Positions 1-5,694 of a stretch of DNA of 9,278 nucleotides are shown here, piece after piece. Source of the stretch: an uncultured Chlorobiota bacterium (lineage in GTDB: Bacteria; Bacteroidota; Bacteroidia; Bacteroidales; JAADGE01); NCBI GenBank assembly GCA_947311265.1, contig CAMZKQ010000116.1:1-9278 (forward strand). The letters are read 5' to 3'. Positions within the stretch are counted from its first letter, which is position 1. Every line of letters begins with the position of its first letter. Below the pieces are notes generated by a model. It did not search any database, was not told where the DNA came from, and was given only the letters and a program-made list of their open reading frames with translations. Position numbers and translations under genes: made by a program.

Positions 1-459
1 CCTCCCCCACCCGACACTACCGAAACCATCGTTTTTAATCCTGTAAAAGACAAATTTAAAAACAACGAAATTATACAACTAAATAAGGTTAATATCGTTA
101 AAAAAGAGCGGACTATAATCCCTCATTTTGGGATTATTTATTTTGATTTTGATAAAGATGATATAAAAGACCAATCGCATGGAATGCTTGGTTTAATTGT
201 AAAATACCTAAAAGAAAATCCTGCGGCAACTGTAAAAATTGATGGGCATACCGACAATAAAGGGTCTGACAAATACAATACTTTTCTACCGGAATACAGG
301 GCAAAATCGGTAGTAGAGTATTTTATAAAAGAGGGCATTGCCAAAGAACGCACGGCATACGAAGGCTTTTCGTTTAAGAAGCCCTTAGTGTCTAACGCCA
401 CAGAGGAAGGGCGTGCCAAAAATAGGCGAGTAGAATTTACAATTACATTGGACGACTAG
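1..459 (+). CDS. OmpA-family protein, C-terminal peptidoglycan-binding domain (5' end outside window)
   Basis: The frame is open from base 1 to the TAG at 457-459, giving 152 visible residues, so the true start lies upstream. A proline-rich piece (PPPPDTTET) and a linker of about 35 residues lead into an OmpA-C domain. That domain starts at IYFDFDKDDIKDQS (visible residues 46-59), continues through the core KIDGHTDNKGSDKYN (79-93) and the helix LPEYRAKSVVEYFIKEGI (96-113), and ends in GRAKNRRVEFTI (137-148). The Asp of the HTD motif and the Arg of NRRVEF are the residues that in this family grip diaminopimelate in peptidoglycan, so the domain looks intact. The product probably tethers the outer membrane to the cell wall from the periplasmic side. 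The N-terminal part (barrel, TPR/PD40 or other) cannot be seen, so the subfamily is unknown. Family assignment is firm. Confidence 0.9.
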   Translation, partial: PPPPDTTETIVFNPVKDKFKNNEIIQLNKVNIVKKERTIIPHFGIIYFDFDKDDIKDQSHGMLGLIVKYLKENPAATVKIDGHTDNKGSDKYNTFLPEYRAKSVVEYFIKEGIAKERTAYEGFSFKKPLVSNATEEGRAKNRRVEFTITLDD

Positions 460-497
460 GGCTTGAGTTTTGAATACACTTAAATCCCCAATCTAAA

Positions 498-597
498 AGT
501 CGCCCTGTGAATTATTTTGCCAAAAGCACCAAAGTTAACACCTGAAAAAATCAGTTGATAAAACTACTCACAGGGCGGCTAGTCAGTTTTTTTGCTT
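498..597 (+). terminator. Long-loop inverted repeat followed by a T-run, after the OmpA-type gene
   Basis: The arm CGCCCTGTGA at 501-510 pairs perfectly with TCACAGGGCG at 568-577. The stem extends to 13 bp (498-510 with 568-580) if a T-G pair at 500/578 is allowed. The loop is 57 nt, unusually long for an intrinsic terminator. A T7 run starts at 587, six bases past the right arm. It could end the OmpA-gene transcript or be part of a small structured RNA. Confidence 0.45.
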
Positions 598-656
598 TTA
601 GCTTGCCCAACAATTCAAAATTTAACGACCTGCTCCTACCATTCATAGGATTACTA

Positions 657-685
657 TTTTGCTTTGCATTTAGTTACTATCTTTG
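657..685 (+). promoter_or_regulatory. Bacteroidota-type promoter for the secreted YD-like protein
   Basis: TATCTTTG at 678-685 matches the Bacteroidota -7 box TAnnTTTG. A TTTTG at 657-661 sits 16 bases upstream and may serve as the -33 element, slightly closer than usual. Transcription would start near 690, leaving an untranslated leader of about 25 bases before the ATG at 715. This supports the start at 715 over the upstream ATG at 664, which lies inside the promoter. Confidence 0.55.
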
Positions 686-714
686 CAGTATGTTCAAACT
701 TAACAAAAAATCCT

Positions 715-1641
715 ATGAAAAAATTAATTTTATCAGTACTTATCCTGCTTACAATTTCGCCCGTTTTTGCACAATACGAGTTTTACCAATCCGAAGATAA
801 TTATGGATTTCCGCTTACGGAAACTTTTGGGAGCGATTTTAAATCGGCCAAAATTTATTTTGAAAGCCAACAAATGGGCGTTTCGTCAGGAAAGAAATTA
901 GTGGTTGAATTTAAGTTTAATAAAGCAGGCTTCGTGAGCAGTTTTAAAAAAGAATACGAGTTTGCCCAGCGTTTTGAGGCACTTGGCACAAAGTATATAA
1001 ATGAGGCAACGCTTGCCTACAACTCCAAAGGGTTGCTTAGTGCTGCGGATTACACCGATTATCTGGACAGGGAGTATAAGGCGACCTATAAATTTGACGA
1101 AAAAGGAAATTGTATTTCGCAAACCAATACCACTATAGGCGAAAATGATACTCGGGAAATTACTTATAACTACAAAAACAATAAGCTATCTTCGGTCGTT
1201 TCTAGAACCGAAACTGGCACAAGCTGGATAACTTACGATTATTCCCAAAAGAATAAAAAAATAATTGAGCAAGGGGTGGGCAAGTTGAAAAAAAAGCACA
1301 AAAAAAGAAAAATTGCTACCCGAACAGAAATTCGCTACAACGCCAACAGCACTATTGCAGAAGAGTTGTATTATGCTGATTTTGAAGGAGGTAGAAAAGC
1401 CTTGAAATTAGAGAAAACCAAAGTGTACGACTACGGCATATTGGGCAGACTAAAAAGAATTACCACCACCCCACCCCCAGAGCTAGGGAAAAGCTATGGC
1501 GACAAACTGGGATATACAAAAAGGGTATCCGAATATTTTTATCACGGCAATACGCTAAGAGTAAAAAAAATAGAAATGGAAACTTTCTTGGATTACAACA
1601 ATGCCTCGAACAAAAGTGCCCTGTTTTTTGAATATCAATAG
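715..1641 (+). CDS. Secreted protein of repeated YD/RHS-like strands, function unknown
   Basis: The product is 308 residues. The start at 715 gives a clean signal peptide (MKKLILSVLILLTISPVFAQ, cleavage after about residue 20) and lies 30 bases past a good -7 box; an ATG at 664 in the same frame would bury the signal peptide. The mature part has about eight units of roughly 20 residues with the pattern hydrophobic-x-Tyr/Phe-Asn/Asp-x-x-Gly/Asn-x-Leu. Examples are VEFKFNKAGFVSSF, ATYKFDEKGNCISQ, ITYNYKNNKLSSVV, TEIRYNANSTIAEE and KVYDYGILGRLKRI. This resembles the strand pattern of YD/RHS repeats, but there is no RHS core motif or toxin tip and the protein is short. A basic patch (KLKKKHKKRK) lies near the middle. 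No sorting domain or lipobox is seen, so it is probably periplasmic. It stands alone between its own promoter and terminator. Family unrecognised; the repeat assignment is inference. Confidence 0.82.
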   Translation: MKKLILSVLILLTISPVFAQYEFYQSEDNYGFPLTETFGSDFKSAKIYFESQQMGVSSGKKLVVEFKFNKAGFVSSFKKEYEFAQRFEALGTKYINEATLAYNSKGLLSAADYTDYLDREYKATYKFDEKGNCISQTNTTIGENDTREITYNYKNNKLSSVVSRTETGTSWITYDYSQKNKKIIEQGVGKLKKKHKKRKIATRTEIRYNANSTIAEELYYADFEGGRKALKLEKTKVYDYGILGRLKRITTTPPPELGKSYGDKLGYTKRVSEYFYHGNTLRVKKIEMETFLDYNNASNKSALFFEYQ

Positions 1642-1676
1642 CTAAAAATGAGTGCTCCATAAACGGAGCTTTTAGC
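1641..1676 (+). terminator. Weak bulged hairpin terminator after the YD-like gene
   Basis: GCTCC (1654-1658) pairs with GGAGC (1665-1669) across a 6-nt loop. An outer pair GCTAAAA (1641-1647) with TTTTAGC (1670-1676) extends the stem, leaving ATGAGT bulged on the left. It begins on the last base of the stop codon. The T-run is only four bases, so termination may be partial. Confidence 0.5.
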
Positions 1677-1698
1677 ACATGGAGTAGTTGTGAAATAC

Positions 1699-1821
1699 TT
1701 TCATTTTTTCGTTTTTTTTAAGCTATTTTAACTACCTTTGCCATTGCTTATTATCCTCTATTTGGGAGAGTGCAATTCTTCATAAATAGCTTAAAACTAT
1801 AAAAAAAAACGAACGATGAAA
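1699..1821. repeat. Imperfect inverted repeat enclosing the promoter of the TPR kinase gene
   Basis: TTTTAAGCTATTT at 1716-1728 is exactly inverted as AAATAGCTTAAAA at 1784-1796. The similarity goes on outward: TTTCAT...TCG plus T8 at 1699-1719 matches, with a few mismatches and small gaps, the inverse of A9-CGAACG-ATGAAA at 1801-1821. The arms are therefore about 30-38 bp, separated by 55 bp that hold the -7 box at 1733. Part of the outer match is A/T-run and weak evidence by itself. The perfect 13-bp core is not a homopolymer. Confidence 0.6.
1733..1740 (+). promoter_or_regulatory. Bacteroidota-type -7 box upstream of the TPR kinase operon
   Basis: TACCTTTG matches TAnnTTTG exactly. No clear TTG lies at the expected distance upstream, where the sequence is a T-run interrupted by CG. 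It lies inside the inverted repeat and about 75 bases before the first codons of kinase-like sequence, so it is the likely promoter of the kinase-regulator operon. Confidence 0.4.
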
Positions 1822-2660
1822 TCAAAATTGACAGCCTTAAAAACCTAATTTTAACTGCCAAGCAGGATACTGTTAAAGTTGATATTTATTGTAAATTATC
1901 AAGTAGGCTAAATAGAAACAATCTAAAACAAGCACGTGCATACGCAGATACGGCATTATCAATATCAAAAAAAATAAACTGGCAGGAAGGCATTGCTGAT
2001 GCAACAATCTGGGTAAGTGCGGTAGAAATAAATACCGGAAAATATGATATTGCAGACTCTCTTATTTTTGAAAGCCTAAAAATATATGAAAAGGAAAAAG
2101 ATATTGAAGGGCAAAAAAACTGCTATAATAATTTGGCAATAACGCAATACTACAGAGGAAATACCGAAAAAGCAATTTATTTTTCAAAAAAAGCACTACA
2201 TATTGCCAAACAAATGAATGGCAATAAAACTATCCCTAAACTGTATAACAATATTGGCCTAATGTATAATTATATTGGGCTTTATGATAGTGCATTAGTA
2301 TATAATTTTAAAGCTATAGAAGGTTTTGAAAAGTTAGAACACAAAGCTGGGATTAAAGGCTGCTACTTAAATATTGGCAATATATATCATCTGTTGAAAG
2401 ATAGCACATCTGCTATACTGTACTTAAATAAAGCCTTGAAAATGAACCTGAAAATGGACGACAAAAGAGGATTAAGCATGACTTACACAGGTCTTGCTAA
2501 TTTTTATTTAGAGTATAATAAATTAAAAAAAGCTAACGACTTACTCGTAAAAGCTATCAATATTGATACGGAAAATAAAGATACATACGGCATTGCCGTA
2601 AATACATTAACACTAGGCAGAGTATTAAAAAAGCAAAAAAATATGCCCTTGCAATTATAA
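1803..2660 (+). pseudogene. TPR sensor region of a histidine kinase, N-terminal part; no start codon, frame lost at 2642
   Basis: Kinase-type TPR sequence is continuous in this frame from the stop at 1800-1802 to the TAA at 2658-2660 (285 codons). The first residues (TNDEIKIDSLKNL, then LTAKQDTVKVDIY) match what normally follows the signal peptide in flavobacterial TPR kinases, yet all three frames are closed just upstream (stops at 1787, 1792, 1800). No ATG, GTG or TTG occurs in frame before the TTG at 2133. The ATG at 1816 is in another frame and ends after ten codons. Five to six TPR units follow, for example ARAYADTALSISKKINW, KAIYFSKKALHIAKQ, SALVYNFKAIEGFEKLE and SAILYLNKALKMN. The last unit (LGRVLKKQK) is cut in an A7 run, after which KYALAIIKFNEAS continues in the -1 frame. 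The domain would sense a signal through protein contacts, normally in the periplasm. It may be a decayed gene, or a functional one with sequence errors. Confidence 0.75.
2635..2641 (+). other. A7 run where the kinase reading frame shifts by -1
   Basis: The upstream frame reads CAA AAA AAT ATG and stops at 2658. One added A, or a -1 slip, gives K-K-Y-A-L-A-I-I-K-F-N-E-A-S, which completes the interrupted TPR helix pair. In the upstream frame the site reads A AAA AAT, a slip-prone heptamer. I see no convincing stimulatory stem after it and no upstream Shine-Dalgarno-like sequence. A one-base deletion or sequencing indel is the simplest reading. Confidence 0.7.
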
Positions 2661-3775
2661 AATTTAACGAAGCTAGCGAACTTTATAGTAAAATGGGTGA
2701 TAAACATGGGCTCTGGGATATTTACTATCATCTTTCGGACGCTTATTTCTTACAAAAGAACTACTCAGAAGCTAAAAAATACGGTGAAAAATCATTAGAC
2801 CTTTCAACTGAAATAAACGAAAAAAATAGTGAGCGGAAAAGTCTTACAATGCTTTCAAACATAAATATGAAAACAACTAATTTTAAAGAAGCATATACCT
2901 ATTTAATAAAAGCAAACCTATTGAAAGATAGCCTTTTTTCAGAAAATAAACAAAATGAAATAGATAAACTAAATATAAAATACCAAACCACCCAAAAAGA
3001 AAACGAAAATAAAAAGCTTGACTACCAAAACAGTCTACAAAAAGAAGAAAATGAAAAAATAAAAGCACAAAATATTTTAATTATTCTAAGTTCCTTATTT
3101 GCAATACTTCTGCTAATTGCTATTTTTGTGATTTTAAGGAAAAGCCAAAAGCACAAATTCAACAAACAGCTCCTGCGTGAAATTGATGAGCAAAACGACA
3201 TCATTGCAAAAAACCTACACGATGGCATGAGTGGCTACCTACATTCGGTAAGGGATAGTTTGCTACACAAAAACGAAAATAACAACCTTTTAAACAACGA
3301 AATTAAAATTATAAAACGCTCACAAAAAGAACTACGCTTTTTGATGAAACAACTAAGTTCGCCTTTCTACAAGAACAAAAATTTCAGCCTAGCAGAAGAA
3401 CTCAATGACCTAAATAATTTCTACGAAAATACAAGCAATTTTAAAATCGAAAGCTATTTCGACAACTCCATAAGTTGGGAAAATATTAGCTACGAAAACA
3501 AACTACAAATCTACAAACTGGCACAAGAACTCTTGGCAAACGTTAAGAAGCATTCAGGTGCTTCGCAAATCAACCTGCAAATTATAAAAGACAAAAAAGA
3601 CCTTTTACTCTCCATCGAAGACAACGGAAAAGGCTTTGATACAAAAGCCACAAACCAAGGGTACGGACTCAAAAATATAACCAAGCGAATGGAAGAACTT
3701 AAAGGCGAAATACAGATTGATAGTAGTGCTGAAAAAGGTACTTTTATTTCACTAAAACTACCTATTCTAAATTAA
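2642..3775 (+). CDS. TPR histidine kinase, C-terminal part (TPR, transmembrane, HisKA_3-like and HATPase domains)
   Basis: The coding frame continues from the TAT at 2642. If translated separately, the first Met is at 2693 (360 residues; numbering below is from it). Residues 1-80 are the last TPR units, 85-127 a charged coiled-coil linker (YQTTQKENENKK...), and 128-148 a single membrane helix. The dimerisation helix follows with the phospho-accepting His176 in NLHDG, typical of NarL-system kinases. The HATPase domain has an N-box QELLANVKKH (278-287), a G1 box DNGKGFD (310-316) and a G2 box GYGLKNI (323-329), all intact. The kinase would autophosphorylate on His176 and pass phosphate to the regulator encoded 11 bp downstream. 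The catalytic half is undamaged, which fits a recent lesion, a sequence error or internal re-initiation better than long decay. The sensory half is in the upstream frame, so this piece alone probably lacks normal signal input. Confidence 0.88.
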   Translation, partial: YALAIIKFNEASELYSKMGDKHGLWDIYYHLSDAYFLQKNYSEAKKYGEKSLDLSTEINEKNSERKSLTMLSNINMKTTNFKEAYTYLIKANLLKDSLFSENKQNEIDKLNIKYQTTQKENENKKLDYQNSLQKEENEKIKAQNILIILSSLFAILLLIAIFVILRKSQKHKFNKQLLREIDEQNDIIAKNLHDGMSGYLHSVRDSLLHKNENNNLLNNEIKIIKRSQKELRFLMKQLSSPFYKNKNFSLAEELNDLNNFYENTSNFKIESYFDNSISWENISYENKLQIYKLAQELLANVKKHSGASQINLQIIKDKKDLLLSIEDNGKGFDTKATNQGYGLKNITKRMEELKGEIQIDSSAEKGTFISLKLPILN

Positions 3776-3786
3776 GAAACTATACC

Positions 3787-4437
3787 ATGGAAAACCAACT
3801 ATCGTTTTTGCTCGCCGACGACCACGACACAATACTCTCTGGTTTAAAATATGAACTCAAAGATAAATTTACAAACCCGAAAATAACTACTACAGAAAAC
3901 CCCCAAAAAGCCCTCGAAGCTACAAGGAATATTTTTTTTGATTTTGCAATTATCGATATTTCATTCCGCAACCAACTAAACACGGACGGCATAGAGTTGT
4001 GCCGAAAAATAAGAATAATACAACCCAAAATCAAACTGATTAGCTACACAAGTTATGCCGACAGTACACACTATATAAACCAGCTGCAAAAAATAGGTGT
4101 AGAAGCAATCGTTTCAAAAAACGACGGGAATTTTGCCCTTATATTTGCAATAAGCGAAATTTTACTAGGCAATATCCCCGCACATAGCCGAGAAGTTTAT
4201 GCTACGATTGTAAAAAATGAAGAACGAAAAAAACAAAATAATTTTTTGCTGAGCCCCAGAGAAAAAGAAATATTAATACTGATACACAAATACCTAAGCT
4301 ATCCTCAAATTGCAGAAAAATTATCGGTAAGTATTAATACCGTTACATCTCATGCCAAAAATTTGCATTGCAAATGCAAAGTCAGAAAAAAACAAGAACT
4401 TATCGAGAAAACAAAAAATATAATTGATTTGTTATAA
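3787..4437 (+). CDS. NarL/LuxR-family response regulator, partner of the TPR kinase
   Basis: The product is 216 residues, the usual size. The receiver domain (about 1-125) has the acidic pair Asp11-Asp12 in LLADDHD, the phospho-acceptor Asp57 in FAIIDISF, the switch Thr88 in SYTSYAD and Lys111 in VSKND. A linker of about 30 residues leads to the LuxR-type helix-turn-helix (about 155-210): LSPREKEILILIHKYLSYPQ, then IAEKLSVSINTVTSHAKNLH. Phosphorylation by the kinase should promote dimerisation and DNA binding; the targets cannot be told from the window. The ATG at 3787 follows the kinase stop by 11 bases, so the two are co-transcribed, and a strong terminator follows. The gene is intact. If the kinase is truly broken, this would be an orphan regulator or one served by another kinase. 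Confidence 0.95.
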   Translation: MENQLSFLLADDHDTILSGLKYELKDKFTNPKITTTENPQKALEATRNIFFDFAIIDISFRNQLNTDGIELCRKIRIIQPKIKLISYTSYADSTHYINQLQKIGVEAIVSKNDGNFALIFAISEILLGNIPAHSREVYATIVKNEERKKQNNFLLSPREKEILILIHKYLSYPQIAEKLSVSINTVTSHAKNLHCKCKVRKKQELIEKTKNIIDLL

Positions 4438-4475
4438 AATAACAACTTACTTTTTTTTATATAATACCACTTAAT

Positions 4476-4510
4476 AAAAGCCCAGTATGAAACGCTCATA
4501 CTGGGCTTTT
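4476..4510. terminator. Perfect 15-bp hairpin terminator ending the two-component operon
   Basis: AAAAGCCCAGTATGA (4476-4490) pairs without mismatch with TCATACTGGGCTTTT (4496-4510) across the loop AACGC. The A-run on one side and T-run on the other let it work in both directions, although no minus-strand gene faces it here. It starts 38 bases after the regulator stop codon. Confidence 0.92.
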
Positions 4511-4517
4511 GCTAGCT

Positions 4518-4565
4518 CACATATTTCATGTGGCAAAATACTTAAAAAATTCACATAACCATGTG
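4518..4565. promoter_or_regulatory. Two identical-arm dyads (CACAT...ATGTG) upstream of the lipoprotein promoter
   Basis: CACAT-ATTTC-ATGTG (4518-4532) and CACAT-AACC-ATGTG (4552-4565) share the same arms. Their centres are about 33-34 bp apart, near three helical turns. The second lies just before the T5-G at 4568-4573 and the -7 box at 4589, where a bound regulator could affect polymerase. They may be operators for a dimeric DNA-binding protein or simply RNA hairpins. No regulator can be named. Confidence 0.4.
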
Positions 4566-4567
4566 GG

Positions 4568-4596
4568 TTTTTGCCTCATAATTGCCTCTATATTTG
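4568..4596 (+). promoter_or_regulatory. Bacteroidota-type promoter for the BamE-like lipoprotein
   Basis: TATATTTG at 4589-4596 is an exact TAnnTTTG box, with TTTTTG at 4568-4573 as a possible -33 element (spacer 15, a little short). The transcript would start near 4602, giving an untranslated leader of about 230 nt before the ATG at 4836, far longer than usual for a small lipoprotein gene. Confidence 0.5.
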
Positions 4597-4601
4597 CATC
4601 G

Positions 4602-4835
4602 AATTAATTCAGTAAAAGTACACTATTAAAGCCATTCAATTTTGTAAAATAAGGGACTAAAATTAAAATTTGGCGATGTGCATCTGGTTTGCCTACATTT
4701 ATTTAGGCACATAGGACACCTTTATAAACAAAGCAAATACAGGTGCATTTTTTAATAAGCTTTTTAAATTATAATCAATACCTAAAACTTAATAAAATCG
4801 AAATTTCTTTATTTTTTTCACAAAACAATCACACT
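4602..4835 (+). other. Long leader with small hairpins before the BamE-like gene
   Basis: No gene is supported here. Visible structure includes TGCCTA (4690-4695) pairing with TAGGCA (4704-4709) across 8 nt. CACCT also pairs with AGGTG further on, followed by CATTTTTT near 4741-4752, a weak terminator-like end. A GATG/CATC dyad near 4674-4683 precedes them. An in-frame ATG at 4743 would add 31 residues ahead of the signal peptide and is not a credible start. The leader may be regulatory; no known riboswitch is recognised. Confidence 0.35.
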
Positions 4836-5315
4836 ATGAAAAAGTTATCAATCCAAGCCATTATGGCAGTAAGCCTCCTCCTCTTCATGAGCAGTTGTGC
4901 TGTAGTTTCTGCGCCGAAAACAACAAAACAAGCGCCCCGCTTCACTACCGTGGACAAAGTACTACAACTCAAAGTAGGCATGACCTACAAAGAAGTAGTA
5001 AAAACACTCGGCAGCCCTGCCTACGACATGCAGTTCCTCAGTTACGAAACCAACCAAACGGTTTACCTATGGTACTACAAAAAAATTGAGCGGCTAGAAG
5101 ACCCTGCCAAAATGAAAACCAAAGCAGGTGCAGCATCTGGCGAGGAAGTAATTACCAAATTGCAGAAAATTTACATCACTTTTGACGACGGCAAGAAGCT
5201 CACAGGAGCGGTTACCGATACCGGAAAAGGCAAAGAAGTTGCAAAAGTTACCATTGGTGCAAAAAATCCAAATGCCCCCGCAGCACCAGCAAAACCATTC
5301 TGGAAATTTTGGTAG
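4836..5315 (+). CDS. BamE/SmpA-like outer-membrane lipoprotein
   Basis: The product is 159 residues from the ATG at 4836, which gives MKKLSIQAIMAVSLLLFMSS ending at Cys21. This is a lipoprotein signal peptide with lipobox F-M-S-S-C, so the mature protein is lipid-anchored at Cys21. The core VDKVLQLKVGMTYKEVVKTL then GSPAYD (39-64), followed by TVYLWYYKK, matches the BamE/SmpA/OmlA fold: a short helix, the GMT-x-x-E-V turn, LGsP, then strands. In other bacteria that fold helps the BAM complex insert outer-membrane proteins. A strand (KLQKIYITFDDGKKL) completes the domain, and an Ala/Pro/Lys tail ends in PFWKFW. BamE-like domains occur in many Bacteroidota lipoproteins of unknown role, so membership of a BAM complex is not shown. 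It is monocistronic with its own promoter and terminator. Confidence 0.85.
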   Translation: MKKLSIQAIMAVSLLLFMSSCAVVSAPKTTKQAPRFTTVDKVLQLKVGMTYKEVVKTLGSPAYDMQFLSYETNQTVYLWYYKKIERLEDPAKMKTKAGAASGEEVITKLQKIYITFDDGKKLTGAVTDTGKGKEVAKVTIGAKNPNAPAAPAKPFWKFW

Positions 5316-5356
5316 GCCGTACTGCAAAGAAGCACGCCTGAAACAATTTTTACCCA

Positions 5357-5386
5357 AGGATGTCGCAAAGGCGGCATCCTATTTTT
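5357..5386 (+). terminator. Hairpin terminator of the BamE-like gene
   Basis: AGGATGTCGC (5357-5366) pairs with GCGGCATCCT (5371-5380), with one T-G pair and a four-base loop AAAG, followed by ATTTTT. It lies 42 bases after the stop codon. Confidence 0.88.
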
Positions 5387-5426
5387 GTATCGTGTTTCTT
5401 CGGTTTTCTTCTTTTACCGTGCTAAT

Positions 5427-5451
5427 TAGAGTCCGACTTTAAAGTCACTCT
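5427..5451. repeat. Palindromic hairpin abutting the left 32-bp repeat
   Basis: The 12-bp self-complementary GACTTTAAAGTC is flanked by AGAGT on the left and ACTCT on the right, giving a nearly perfect dyad with a CC bulge. Its TCCGACT can also pair with AGTCGGA inside the adjacent repeat, so two alternative folds exist. The stretch overlaps the first bases of the left repeat. It has no counterpart beside the right-hand repeat copy. Confidence 0.55.
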
Positions 5452-5479
5452 TTTACTGGTACAGTCGGAGTGCGACTTG
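5448..5479. repeat. 32-bp direct repeat, left copy
   Basis: This stretch (begins CTCTTTTACTGG, ends GGAGTGCGACTTG) is identical over all 32 bases to 6785-6816, and the match stops sharply at both ends. It contains the dyad AGTCG-GAGTG-CGACT. A degraded version (TACAGTCG...CCGTCT) may lie at 5528-5545. It could be a REP-like interspersed element or a recombination footprint. Confidence 0.9.
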
Positions 5480-5550
5480 TTAAATTAATTAGATATAAGA
5501 TAGTTATTATTCTCTGAACTGAATAAATACAGTCGCGCCCCGTCTTTAAA

Positions 5551-5630
5551 GTCATCGAATGAATAAATCCATTAAGTTTAGAAAATCATAAATGCAAGAA
5601 TAACAGTGAGTTGAAAATTCATCCGATGAC
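5551..5630. repeat. Long-loop inverted repeat in the T9SS-protein leader
   Basis: GTCATCGAATGA (5551-5562) is inverted as TCATCCGATGAC (5619-5630), 11 of 12 positions matching, around a 56-nt A/T-rich loop. AAAG before the left arm and GACTTT after the right arm could lengthen the stem past a bulge. It ends right at the possible -7 box of the following gene. Confidence 0.5.
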
Positions 5631-5638
5631 TGACTTTG
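5611..5638 (+). promoter_or_regulatory. Possible promoter of the T9SS-exported protein
   Basis: TTG at 5611-5613, a 17-base spacer, then TGACTTTG at 5631-5638, one mismatch from TAnnTTTG. The leader to the ATG at 5695 would be about 50 bases. The right arm of the inverted repeat fills most of the spacer. No better box is seen closer to the gene. Confidence 0.35.
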
Positions 5639-5694
5639 GAAAAACTGGACTGTATGGACAGACTAATTAATAATAACAAATAAATTTTTAAATC

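Noticed and set aside
664..714. Upstream ATG that would lengthen the YD-like protein by 17 residues
   Set aside because: It lies within the promoter and would put a non-signal stretch ahead of a textbook signal peptide starting at 715.
1816..1848. ATG with AAA-TCA-AAA as the start of the TPR kinase
   Set aside because: It is in a different frame from the TPR sequence and stops after ten codons.
4743..4835. Upstream ATG extending the BamE-like lipoprotein by 31 residues
   Set aside because: The lipoprotein signal peptide with Cys21 begins at 4836; an extension would bury it.
5094..5442. Several short frames on both strands over the end of the BamE-like gene
   Set aside because: They are shadows of the lipoprotein gene and its terminator, with no plausible starts or domains.
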